Part shown: piece after piece, positions 27,898-36,039 of the stretch | Numbering within the stretch: position 1 is the stretch's first letter | Layout: every line of letters begins with the position of its first letter | From: an uncultured Flavobacteriales bacterium | GTDB lineage: Bacteria; Bacteroidota; Bacteroidia; Flavobacteriales_G; Salibacteraceae | DNA: 64,000 bases | Direction of reading: 5' to 3' | NCBI GenBank assembly: GCA_937899835.1 | Contig: CALCCE010000096.1 | Span: forward strand, 62,001 to 126,000 | Translations under genes and position numbers: made by a program | The notes under the pieces: model-generated | Database searches by the model: none | What the model saw: only the letters and a program-made list of their open reading frames with translations | What the model was told of the DNA's origin: nothing

Positions 27898-28158
27898 TTA
27901 AGGTATAAGGGTTTGGAGGTAGTTACAGATGCTGTTGACCGTTTGAAAGTTGGTCGCATCAATATCGGTGAAGGGAATCTTTATGTCGAGATGTTCTTCC
28001 AGGGCTACTGAAAGATCAACTACCGTAATGGAGTCGAGTAAGCCGCTTTCAAGCAGTTGTTCATCGGGTGCTACCGAGCGAAAAACCAGATTGGCGACTT
28101 CCTCATGTACGATTTCTGATAAGTTGGCCACTAAACGTAGAAGTTGATTCAGTTTCAA
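27898..28158 (-). CDS. dltC: DltC-like acyl carrier protein
   Basis: An 86-aa carrier protein. 'LLESGLLDSITVVDL' contains the phosphopantetheine attachment site at S43 in the DS(I/L/M) motif, followed by 'ALEEHLDIKIPFTDID' typical of helices II-III. It should carry the aminoacyl group from the DltA-like enzyme to the MBOAT. It is the first gene of the dlt run; its start lies 210 bp from the divergent haem operon. It could be mistaken for an NRPS or fatty-acid carrier protein, but the neighbours (DltD, DltX, MBOAT, adenylation enzyme) decide. Confidence 0.85.
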   Translation of the reverse strand: MKLNQLLRLVANLSEIVHEEVANLVFRSVAPDEQLLESGLLDSITVVDLSVALEEHLDIKIPFTDIDATNFQTVNSICNYLQTLIP

Positions 28159-28241
28159 AATTACGTTTTAAAGGCAGCGTCTACAAAGTTTGTTCCGTGA
28201 TACCTACACAAGTTAGGTTTACTTCTTTGGGGGCTATTTTA

Positions 28242-28258
28242 TTTAGATTCATTCTAAA
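28242..28258. promoter_or_regulatory. Dyad TTTAGA-N5-TCTAAA (copy 1), putative metal-responsive operator
   Basis: A perfect 6-bp inverted repeat (TTTAGA 28242-28247, TCTAAA 28253-28258) with a 5-bp spacer in the 210-bp region between the divergent dlt and haem operons. A second copy of the same arms and spacing lies 71 bp away. Position before a haem-uptake operon suggests a Fur- or DtxR-type iron repressor. Copy 1 is about 84 bp upstream of the dltC-like start, so it could also affect that side. The regulator is inferred. Confidence 0.6.
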
Positions 28259-28312
28259 ATACCGAATGTTAGGTATTGGAAATAAGAGGTTTCGGAGTGA
28301 ATTTTGCCCTTG

Positions 28313-28329
28313 TTTAGAATCAATCTAAA
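28313..28329. promoter_or_regulatory. Dyad TTTAGA-N5-TCTAAA (copy 2), putative operator of the haem operon
   Basis: TTTAGA at 28313-28318 and TCTAAA at 28324-28329, with the same 5-bp spacing as copy 1, about 40 bp before the first haem-operon ATG. This is where a repressor would block the promoter. Regulator identity is inferred from the operon content. Confidence 0.65.
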
Positions 28330-28368
28330 TAACATAAAAGTTTCAACAAACTATCATCCTAAAATTAC

Positions 28369-29637
28369 ATGAAAAAACTTTTACTTTTTATAGCCGCTGT
28401 TACGATCACAGCAAGCCTTCAGGCCCAAGTAGTGAATGAAACAGTAAGCATCGGTTCCGGATATGCCAACCAGGTTTGGTATAGCCTCGACATGGGGGAA
28501 ACTGGATCCGATCCTAAAGATAACTGGGACTTAGCCTTTCAAATTGCAGGCATTAGTTCCGCCATTCGCGTAAATGGTCTTAATAATCACACCGTTTGGA
28601 CCTATCCTAATGGTGATACCTCTCAGTGGAATAACATCGATACTTCAGGTCATGGTGCTTGGAACATTGTTTATGATTCCGATTCTTCTTGGGGTATGGG
28701 TGCCTTCAACCGTCCTGCCGATCTTTCTGATCCATTTGATCTTGGTTGGGGTACTTATAACCTTTCGACCCACCACGTAACTGGTGATCGTATCTTTATC
28801 ATGAGAACCGGAGCTGGAGTTTACAAGAAAATCTGGATTCTGAAGCTTGCTGGCGGTACTTATAGTTTCCGTATTGCCAACTTGGACGGAACCAATGAGA
28901 TTGATCGTACCATTGATAAGACCAATTACAATGGCAAGGTTTTCGCTTATTACGATATTGATGGAGATCAAAACCTTGACCGTGAGCCGATTGGTTCAGA
29001 ATGGGATTTATTGTTCACCCAATATCCTGCTGTTATTCCTGGTTTTGGTGCTTACCCTTCTACCGGTGTTCTCTTGGCCGCAGGTGTTACTGCCTCAAGA
29101 ATTCATCCAGTGAATGATCCAGTAACCTACAACGATACAACTACAGCTTATCAGCCTTACATCAACACCATTGGGTACCAATGGAAGTCATACAACTTCG
29201 GTACCAACGGCTGGGACATTGCCGATAGCACTGTCTATCTGGTAAAATTACCTAACCGTGACATTTGGAAAATGGTGATGACCGGCTTTGGTGGTCAAGC
29301 TACTGGAGACTACGAATTCAGTAAAGAAAAAATCTACGACCACAGCAGCACTGTAGGTATAGGGGAATATGGTAACGCCTCTTACTTCCTACAGCTATAT
29401 CCCAATCCATCCATTGATGGCGAAGTAACCGTTGCGTTTGATCTTCAAGGTTCATCCGCCCGCGCCACCCTGCGTCTGACCAATCTACAAGGACAAACAG
29501 TTTGGCAGGATTCTCCCGCAGTGGTATCTGGTTTGCAAACCAGGCGCTACTCCCTCCACGACCTCCCCGGAGGAATCTACTTTCTAACGCTCGAAACCGA
29601 ATCTGGATTTCAAACGCAACGTTTAGTCATTCAATGA
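28369..29637 (+). CDS. HmuY-like haem-binding protein with type A T9SS sorting domain
   Basis: A 422-aa secreted protein with signal peptide (about residues 1-20). Its core resembles the HmuY family: 'VSIGSGYANQVWYSLDMGE', 'NWDLAFQI', 'IRVNG', and late 'GYQWKSYNFG'. HmuY proteins take haem from the surroundings and hand it to a TonB-dependent receptor. The C-terminus ('LYPNPSIDGEVTVAFDL ... LTNLQGQTVWQ ... LPGGIYFLTLE ... RLVI') is a type A T9SS signal, so it should be exported to the surface or medium rather than held as a lipoprotein. It is the first gene of the haem operon and overlaps the next one by ATGA. Confidence 0.85.
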   Translation: MKKLLLFIAAVTITASLQAQVVNETVSIGSGYANQVWYSLDMGETGSDPKDNWDLAFQIAGISSAIRVNGLNNHTVWTYPNGDTSQWNNIDTSGHGAWNIVYDSDSSWGMGAFNRPADLSDPFDLGWGTYNLSTHHVTGDRIFIMRTGAGVYKKIWILKLAGGTYSFRIANLDGTNEIDRTIDKTNYNGKVFAYYDIDGDQNLDREPIGSEWDLLFTQYPAVIPGFGAYPSTGVLLAAGVTASRIHPVNDPVTYNDTTTAYQPYINTIGYQWKSYNFGTNGWDIADSTVYLVKLPNRDIWKMVMTGFGGQATGDYEFSKEKIYDHSSTVGIGEYGNASYFLQLYPNPSIDGEVTVAFDLQGSSARATLRLTNLQGQTVWQDSPAVVSGLQTRRYSLHDLPGGIYFLTLETESGFQTQRLVIQ

Positions 29638-30545
29638 TATTTAAGATCAAGTTAAGTAGCTTTTCGAGCTACCTTCTTGTTGGGATGATGATCCTGGGAG
29701 CCTCGTGCTCCCAGGACTCTTTGCATAAAGAGGGGTCAACTTCATCTAAAAAATCATCTGAAGCTGAGGCGCAAAAAATCGTCTCTCTCAACGGAGCTAT
29801 CTCGGAAACTATTGCTGCCGCCGGATATGCTCATCAACTGGTTGGCGTAGATGTTACCAGTACCTATCCTGAGTCTGTAGCCAAGGTTCCTAAGGTTGGC
29901 TACAATCGGAATATCCAGGCAGAAGGCGTTTTAGCCTTATCGCCAACACTTATTTTGGGCAACGAGGGCAACCTCAAGCCAGAGGTTAGGCAGCAATTTA
30001 AATCGGTTTCGGTTAAAACCGTTCTCTTTCCCAAGCGTGAATGGACGCTGGAAGGAACCGAAAAACTACTCCGTGACATTTGTGATCAAATAGACGCCAC
30101 CGATAAAGTGGATCCTATGATGATCGAAATCAAAGAAAAACTAAGTCAGGTGCAACCTTTCGAAACCGCTCCACGAGTATTGTTCATCTACGCACGCGGA
30201 GCAGGAACCTTGTTGGCAGCCGGAAGCGGCACGCAAATGCAAGCGATCATCGAAATGGCTGGCGGACAAAATGCAGTTTCAGGCTTCGAACAATTTAAGC
30301 CACTCACTTCAGAGTCGCTGGTAGAAGCCAATCCTGAGGTGATCCTCATGTTTAGTGGTGGGCTGGAAAGCCTTGAAGGTACCTCTGGTTTGCTTGAGGT
30401 GCCAGGAGTGATAGAAACCTCCGCTGGACAAAACGAAGCAATTGTGACTATGGACGGTCCTTTGCTATCCAATTTCGGACCCCGGCTCGGGGAAGCTGCA
30501 TTGCTGTTGAACAAGCGCCTGCATGAGGTGCTACCCAATTCATAG
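29634..30545 (+). CDS. hmuT: Haem ABC transporter periplasmic-binding lipoprotein (HmuT type)
   Basis: A class III (BtuF/FepB-like) solute-binding protein of 303 aa. The hydrophobic N-terminus ends in a lipobox at Cys 25 (ILGASC), followed by 'IVSLNGAISETIAAAGYAHQLVGVD', the usual opening of HmuT/BtuF domains. It should carry haem across the periplasm to the permease encoded next. ATG 29634 overlaps the previous TGA (ATGA); the frame is open upstream to 29502 but that part lies in the hmuY-like gene. The stop overlaps the next start by one base (TAGTG). Confidence 0.9.
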   Translation: MIFKIKLSSFSSYLLVGMMILGASCSQDSLHKEGSTSSKKSSEAEAQKIVSLNGAISETIAAAGYAHQLVGVDVTSTYPESVAKVPKVGYNRNIQAEGVLALSPTLILGNEGNLKPEVRQQFKSVSVKTVLFPKREWTLEGTEKLLRDICDQIDATDKVDPMMIEIKEKLSQVQPFETAPRVLFIYARGAGTLLAAGSGTQMQAIIEMAGGQNAVSGFEQFKPLTSESLVEANPEVILMFSGGLESLEGTSGLLEVPGVIETSAGQNEAIVTMDGPLLSNFGPRLGEAALLLNKRLHEVLPNS

Positions 30546-31573
30546 TGCAGAAAAACCAGAAAATAGCTTTAATCCTCCTGGGAGTTGGGGTGCTGGTAAG
30601 TGCATTATTAGCACTCAGTATAGGAGCGGTGCGCATTCTTCCATTGGCTTGGTTTAGTCAATGGCTGGAAGGTAGCACCGAATTGGCCGGATCAAGTTCC
30701 ACCATTCTTTGGGGCATCCGGTTCCCCCGGGTGTTGATCGCCCTGTTGGTAGGTGCCGGCTTGGCTACCAGTGGCACCGCACTACAAGGCATTTTTCGCA
30801 ACCCACTGGCCGACCCTTCTATCATCGGCCTTTCCGCTGGAGCCGCGATGGCCGCTTCGGTCTTTATCGTATGTATTGGCTGGTTTTCTTTCGACATCAT
30901 TGCAGAAGTCAGTCAGTTTTCCATGGCTATGGTTACGTTTTTGGGAGCGGCTATCACCGCTTGGATGGTATTTAAAATCGCCAAAAGCAAAACCGGCACC
31001 ATTGTTATCACGATGTTATTGGCAGGTATTGCAATGAATGCTCTGGCCAGTTCCTTTATCGGCATGATGTCTTTTCTGGCCGATGAGTCGCAATTGCGAA
31101 CGCTCACTTTTTGGACTTTGGGCAGTCTTGGAGGTTCCAACTTCCTTATTCTCGCCTTCATGGTTCCTCTTTGTGCCTTAGGCATGTTTGGTCTATTTCG
31201 GCTGCACAAACCCCTTAACGCCTTGGCCTTGGGCGAACAAGAAGCTGCTCAGTTGGGCATCAAGGTAGAATCCTTGAAACGCCAGGTCGTGTTATTCTCT
31301 TCCCTGCTGGTAGGTGCTACAGTGGCCTTTTGCGGCATCATTGGCTTCATTGGCCTGGTCATTCCTCACATTATTCGAATGATTGGTGGCCCTGATCATC
31401 GTTATCTATTTCCGGCATCAGCTTTAGCAGGAGGAATTTTGCTGTTGTGGGCCGATACCTTTTCCCGAACTGTCGTGGCTCCGGCAGAGGTGCCCATTGG
31501 AGTAGTAACCGCATTGGTCGGAGCACCTGTTTTTCTCGTTTTGATCTATCAAAAGAAAAAGGAAATGCTATGA
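30545..31573 (+). CDS. hmuU: Haem ABC transporter permease (FecCD/HmuU type)
   Basis: A 342-aa FecCD/BtuC-family inner-membrane permease with about ten helices. Family blocks are clear: 'RFPRVLIALLVGAGLATSG', 'GIFRNPLADPSIIGLSAGAA', 'GIIGFIGLVIPHIIRM' and 'GPDHRYLFPASALAGG'. It forms the haem channel with the ATPase encoded next. The start is GTG at 30545, overlapping the hmuT stop by one base, and the end overlaps hmuV as ATGA, so the three transporter genes are translationally coupled. Confidence 0.93.
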   Translation: MQKNQKIALILLGVGVLVSALLALSIGAVRILPLAWFSQWLEGSTELAGSSSTILWGIRFPRVLIALLVGAGLATSGTALQGIFRNPLADPSIIGLSAGAAMAASVFIVCIGWFSFDIIAEVSQFSMAMVTFLGAAITAWMVFKIAKSKTGTIVITMLLAGIAMNALASSFIGMMSFLADESQLRTLTFWTLGSLGGSNFLILAFMVPLCALGMFGLFRLHKPLNALALGEQEAAQLGIKVESLKRQVVLFSSLLVGATVAFCGIIGFIGLVIPHIIRMIGGPDHRYLFPASALAGGILLLWADTFSRTVVAPAEVPIGVVTALVGAPVFLVLIYQKKKEML

Positions 31574-32397
31574 ATATTGCGTTGAGAAACCTTTCTTTTT
31601 CGGTCAAAAACAAGACCCTCCTACAGGCTATCGACCATGTATTCCACGCAGGCAGACTTACTGCTTTGGTGGGTGGAAATGGAGCTGGGAAATCGACACT
31701 CATAAAACTGCTCTCAGGAGAATACAAGCCTACAACGGGCGAAACGCATTGGAACGGTCAAAATGCCAAACAAATGAGTGCTCGTACCTTGGCTTGTCAA
31801 CGGGGCGTATTCACGCAGCGTATCAGCATGAGTTTGAACTTTCCGGTTGAGGAAGTGGTACTCATGGGGCGCTATCCTCATTTTGATACCACACCTTCGA
31901 TTCACGATCGACGGGTGGTCAACGAAGTGATGCAGAAATTCGAGATAGCACACCTGGCGGGACAGAATTTCCAACAACTCAGCGGTGGAGAGCAACAACG
32001 CGTTCACCTCGCGCGCGTGTTTGCCCAAGTCTGCCGAAACGACCGGGAACCTACCTTACTATTGCTCGATGAGCCATTGAACAACTTGGATGTGAGGCAT
32101 CAATTTTCCCTCTTAGAACATTTGAGAACGTATGTAGAGGCGGGCAACATGGCCATACTTGTGATTCACGACCTCAACCTTGCCGCTCGTTTTGCGGACT
32201 ATTTGCTTCTGCTCCACGAAGGTCGCTTGATAGCCAAAGGTGTACCCGAAGAAGTCATTACTGAGAAGAACCTAAGCCACGCCTACCAATTTCCGGTAAA
32301 AGTATACCGTGAGCAAGGTCACCCTCACCCGCAAATTCAGTTTGGCATAGAGCCAGAAAATATTTCCACGACTCGACTCAAAACCCTGTTTGCCTAA
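31570..32397 (+). CDS. hmuV: Haem ABC transporter ATP-binding protein (HmuV type)
   Basis: A 275-aa ABC ATPase with Walker A 'GGNGAGKSTL', signature 'LSGGEQQRVHLARV', Walker B 'LLLLDEPLNNLD' and the switch His in 'VIHDLNL'. It is the size of HmuV/FecE proteins and powers the permease encoded just before it. ATG 31570 overlaps the permease TGA. The open frame from 31447 only adds residues read from inside hmuU and is not the start. Confidence 0.93.
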   Translation: MNIALRNLSFSVKNKTLLQAIDHVFHAGRLTALVGGNGAGKSTLIKLLSGEYKPTTGETHWNGQNAKQMSARTLACQRGVFTQRISMSLNFPVEEVVLMGRYPHFDTTPSIHDRRVVNEVMQKFEIAHLAGQNFQQLSGGEQQRVHLARVFAQVCRNDREPTLLLLDEPLNNLDVRHQFSLLEHLRTYVEAGNMAILVIHDLNLAARFADYLLLLHEGRLIAKGVPEEVITEKNLSHAYQFPVKVYREQGHPHPQIQFGIEPENISTTRLKTLFA

Positions 32398-32402
32398 CAC
32401 GT

Positions 32403-33458
32403 ATGGACACCCAAACGGACACCCTGAAAGAACGCTGGAACAAGCTAAAGGAAGAGCAGCCAAAACTGCGCATTCGCAACGCTGCTGAAGAGTTGGGGGT
32501 GAGCGAGGCGGAACTATTAGCTACTCGGATTGGAGATGGAGTAACCTTACTTCGGCCGGAGTTCAAAAGTATTCTTGGAAAATTAGAAGCCCTTGGCTAC
32601 GTAATGGCACTCACCCGCAACGACGATGTGGTGCATGAGCGCAAGGGAATTTATCTCAACCCGTCCCTCAACAATTCTCATGTAGGATTATTTGTAGGCG
32701 AAGACATCGACCTGCGTATTTTCTGGCAGCCATGGGCTTTCGCGTTTGCTGTGGAAGAAATAGCTCGAAAACAGCTACGGAAAAGCCTTCAATTTTTCGC
32801 AAAAAATGGCATGGCTGTTCATAAAATCTACCTGACAGAAAAAAGCAACCAAGAAGCTTTTGATCAGCTGGTGGCTGAATTTCAGGAACCGTCTCAAGTA
32901 GCCAACTTTTTCATCCAGGCGCTGCCACAACCCGACCCCGAAAAGCCTGATTCTGAAATTGATCAAGCCGGTTTTCAGGAATCTTGGTGCAATTTGAAAG
33001 ACACGCATCACTTCTTCGGCATGCTGAAAAAGTATCGTCTCACGCGCACCCAGGCACTACGACTCGCTCCGGAAGGCAACTACGCAGTGCCAGTACAACC
33101 AGTCGCCATGCGCAAAGTATTGCAGCTAGCGGCTGAGCGTCAAGTACCCATCATGGCCTTTGTTGGCAATCCTGGAATGATTCAAATCCATACGGGCCCT
33201 GTAAAGAAATTGTTGGAGTACGGCGATTGGTACAATGTGATGGACCCTGCCTTTAACTTGCACGTGAATGAGCCCTCGATTCAACAATGCTGGGTGGTCC
33301 GTAAACCTACTGAAGACGGTGTAGTAACTGCTTTAGAATGTTTTAACCAGCGTGGAGAGCAAGTATTACAATTCTTTGGCCAACGGAAGCCTGGGATACC
33401 CGAGAAGCCAGAGTGGACAAGCCTTATGGCAGATGTAGAAATAGAATTGAAGCAGTAA
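32403..33458 (+). CDS. hmuS: Haem-degrading/haem-carrier factor (HemS/HmuS family)
   Basis: A 351-aa cytoplasmic protein of the HemS/ChuS/HmuS family, built of two related halves. The start 'LKERWNKLKEEQPKLRIRNAAEELGVSEAELLA' is the family hallmark, and 'GNPGMIQIHTGPVKKL' is the conserved block of the second half. These proteins bind imported haem and release iron or pass haem on. The gene lies 5 nt after hmuV and 3 nt before the next gene, clearly in the same operon. Confidence 0.92.
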   Translation: MDTQTDTLKERWNKLKEEQPKLRIRNAAEELGVSEAELLATRIGDGVTLLRPEFKSILGKLEALGYVMALTRNDDVVHERKGIYLNPSLNNSHVGLFVGEDIDLRIFWQPWAFAFAVEEIARKQLRKSLQFFAKNGMAVHKIYLTEKSNQEAFDQLVAEFQEPSQVANFFIQALPQPDPEKPDSEIDQAGFQESWCNLKDTHHFFGMLKKYRLTRTQALRLAPEGNYAVPVQPVAMRKVLQLAAERQVPIMAFVGNPGMIQIHTGPVKKLLEYGDWYNVMDPAFNLHVNEPSIQQCWVVRKPTEDGVVTALECFNQRGEQVLQFFGQRKPGIPEKPEWTSLMADVEIELKQ

Positions 33459-33461
33459 ATC

Positions 33462-33794
33462 ATGAATCATCAACAAAAGGTATTAGTCAGTAATTCGAGC
33501 GGATACATTTCGCTTTGCCCACATTGCAACACGGCTGTTATTGCTTTTGGAACAATGTTGACTACCTTGCCCTTTTCACAATTGTCTACCGTAAAAACTT
33601 CAGTTGAAGAAACGCTAGAATGTATACCGCGGTTTGATTGTCCGAAAGCCAAGCAATTTACCATTCGTTTGCGCCCAGACGATCTTTGTTGCATGGTACT
33701 TAATTTACGGGAGCTGGAAGGGCTCGATAGTATGATTGCACAGGCTTTATTGATTCATACTGCTCAAAGCTGGTTAGAAAATGCTGAACAATAG
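33462..33794 (+). CDS. Small CxxC protein of the haem operon (DUF6686-like)
   Basis: A 110-aa protein with an early 'YISLCPHCNTAVIAFG' (CxxC), a middle 'FTIRLRPDDLCCMVLNLRELEGL', and no signal peptide or membrane helix. The pattern resembles a small Bacteroidota family (DUF6686) of unknown function; I am moderately sure of this match. It starts 3 nt after hmuS and overlaps the TonB receptor start by 14 nt, so it is co-translated with haem-uptake genes. The CxxC and the CC pair could bind metal or haem, or take part in redox regulation; this is inference. Confidence 0.7.
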   Translation: MNHQQKVLVSNSSGYISLCPHCNTAVIAFGTMLTTLPFSQLSTVKTSVEETLECIPRFDCPKAKQFTIRLRPDDLCCMVLNLRELEGLDSMIAQALLIHTAQSWLENAEQ

Positions 33795-36039
33795 GATAGG
33801 ACTCACTGGTCTGCTATTATTGGGTTCCATCGCTGGATTTGCCCAGACCAGTGTGGTGGTGAAGGAAGCTAAGAGTAATGTTACTCTTCCAGGTGCTCAC
33901 GTTGTTTTTTATGCTCCAAACAGTAAAGATTCGGTGGCGCTACAAACCGATGTGTCTGGTAAGGCCGAATTGCCTTCTAACTGGGCATCAGGCGACAAGA
34001 AATGGAGCTACAGGGCCTCTTTTGTTGGTTATCAAACCCAACATGATACTTTAAAATCAGGCGATAAATCGGTGATTTACCTGTTGCCATCGCTCGAAAA
34101 CTTAGGTGAAGTGGTAGTGACGGCCCAATACGAACCCGGTTCGTCAGAAGATGCTGTTCACGTAGTTCGTGTAATTGATCGGGAAAAAATCGATCACATG
34201 GCAGCGGTTTCTCTTGATGATGTACTCTCCAACGCACTAAACATCCGTTTGTCCCAAGACAACGTACTCGGGAGCCGCATGAGCATGCAAGGTATCTCAG
34301 GGCGCAATGTTAAAATTTTGGTTGACGGTATTCCTATGATCGGGCGCCAGGATGGCAACTTAGATCTCAGCCAAATTAATTTGCAAGACATTGAGCGGAT
34401 TGAAGTAGTAGAAGGTCCACTGAGTGTCAATTTTGGAACCGATGCGCTGGCAGGAACCATCAATCTAATAACCCGAAAGGGAGGAAGAGAAAAAATTGGT
34501 ATTCGTTCCACCACTTACCAGGAAACGATTGGAACATACAATCAAAACCTGTCAGTGAACTTCAATCACAAAAACTTGTTTGCCCGCGTGAGCGGTACAC
34601 GTAACTTTTTTGACGGTTGGAACCCGGGTGACGACCACATGTTCAGTCCGCCAGAACGATCGGCAGACGAAACGCGTGTGCAGCAATGGAAGCCGCGGGA
34701 GCAATGGTTGGGCAGTGCTTTGGTGGGATGGCGCGGAACTACGAGCGAGGTGTCTTACCAGTTTCGCTACTTTGAGGAAACCATTAAAAACCGAGGATTT
34801 CCCAGACCACCTTATGGTGAATCCGCCTTCGACGATCAATACATTACCCGGCGTACCGATCATGGTATCAACTACAAAACCACCATCACCGATAATATTC
34901 GGTTTTCCGCTGTAGCGGGATACAATCATTACGAGCGGGAGAAAAACACGTTCCTGACCGACCTAACTACTTTAGGGCAAAGCTTATCAGCGGCTGAAGG
35001 TAGTCAAGACACATCGGTGTTTGAATTGTGGATGAGTCGGGGTAGTGCCGTTTTTGGTGCAGATTCTTCCAAGATCAAATGGGAGTTGGGTTACGATGCG
35101 CAATACGAAACCAGTGCTGGGCGCAGGATCGAAGGCCGTACCCAGGAATTGGGAGATTATGCGCTTTTTGTCACTTCTGAGATTCAGCCTTTCGATGGGA
35201 TGGTGCTGCGACCTGGTTTAAGAGCCGCTTACAACACCGATTATGATGCGCCACTGCTTCCCTCATTCAATGTTCGTTATCGGCTCAATAAATGGGTAAT
35301 TCGGGGAAGCTATGCCCGGGGATATCGTGCTCCGAGCTTGAAGGAATTGTATTTTTTCTTTGTGGATATTAACCACAACATTCGTGGAAACACCGACTTG
35401 AAATCAGAATCATCGCACAATTATACCGCCAACCTACAGCGTAACTTCTTGCTCAACAAAAACCTGTTTAAAATTGAGTTAGGCGGTTTCTACAACAAAA
35501 TTGATAACCTGATTACCCTGGCACAAGGGGAAGGAACGTTGTTTACTTACGTCAATATTGGAGAATACCAAACCCGAGGTTTGCGCATGAACGGCTCCTG
35601 GATGCGAGCAGGTTGGAATGTGCAATCCGGATTGACGTATACTGGACAATACAATGCCATCAGTGAAGCATTTTCAGTAGATCGCTTCAGTTATTACCCC
35701 GAAGCCAATCTGAACCTTACGAAAACCATCCTGAAAACCGGAACCGTCATTTCAATTTTCTACAAATACCAAGGCGAACTGCCCGGTTTCCGACAAACCG
35801 CAGAAGACCAGGTGGAGCCTTCTTTCATTGAAGCCTACCATACTGCTGATATGACGGTAACGCAGCGTTTTTGGAAACAACGAATTGGTATTTCAGCAGG
35901 CGCAAAAAATCTGTTTGATGTACAAAATGTGGCAGCTGGACTCTCTGGTGGAGTACACAGCTCCAATGCAAGTTCAGTACCGGTGAGCACCGGGAGGTTT
36001 TATTTCCTTAAATTGGATTTACAATGGTTGAAAAACTGA
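33781..36039 (+). CDS. hmuR: TonB-dependent haem receptor (HmuR type)
   Basis: A 752-aa outer-membrane receptor. After the signal peptide (about residues 1-21) comes a short carboxypeptidase-like beta domain, then the plug ('LGEVVVTAQYEPGSSEDAV ... LDDVLSNALNIRLSQDN ... IERIEVVEGPLSVNFGTDALAGTINLITRK') and a 22-strand barrel with 'GYRAPSLKELYFFF' and 'NLKSESSHNY'-like blocks seen in haem and siderophore receptors. It should import haem supplied by the HmuY-like proteins encoded at both ends of the operon. It overlaps its upstream neighbour by 14 nt and its downstream neighbour by 16 nt. Confidence 0.9.
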   Translation: MLNNRIGLTGLLLLGSIAGFAQTSVVVKEAKSNVTLPGAHVVFYAPNSKDSVALQTDVSGKAELPSNWASGDKKWSYRASFVGYQTQHDTLKSGDKSVIYLLPSLENLGEVVVTAQYEPGSSEDAVHVVRVIDREKIDHMAAVSLDDVLSNALNIRLSQDNVLGSRMSMQGISGRNVKILVDGIPMIGRQDGNLDLSQINLQDIERIEVVEGPLSVNFGTDALAGTINLITRKGGREKIGIRSTTYQETIGTYNQNLSVNFNHKNLFARVSGTRNFFDGWNPGDDHMFSPPERSADETRVQQWKPREQWLGSALVGWRGTTSEVSYQFRYFEETIKNRGFPRPPYGESAFDDQYITRRTDHGINYKTTITDNIRFSAVAGYNHYEREKNTFLTDLTTLGQSLSAAEGSQDTSVFELWMSRGSAVFGADSSKIKWELGYDAQYETSAGRRIEGRTQELGDYALFVTSEIQPFDGMVLRPGLRAAYNTDYDAPLLPSFNVRYRLNKWVIRGSYARGYRAPSLKELYFFFVDINHNIRGNTDLKSESSHNYTANLQRNFLLNKNLFKIELGGFYNKIDNLITLAQGEGTLFTYVNIGEYQTRGLRMNGSWMRAGWNVQSGLTYTGQYNAISEAFSVDRFSYYPEANLNLTKTILKTGTVISIFYKYQGELPGFRQTAEDQVEPSFIEAYHTADMTVTQRFWKQRIGISAGAKNLFDVQNVAAGLSGGVHSSNASSVPVSTGRFYFLKLDLQWLKN

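Noticed and set aside
23792-28158. Reading the adenylation and carrier genes as a small non-ribosomal peptide system
   Set aside because: No condensation or thioesterase domain, and DltD, DltX and MBOAT neighbours fit the Dlt pathway instead.
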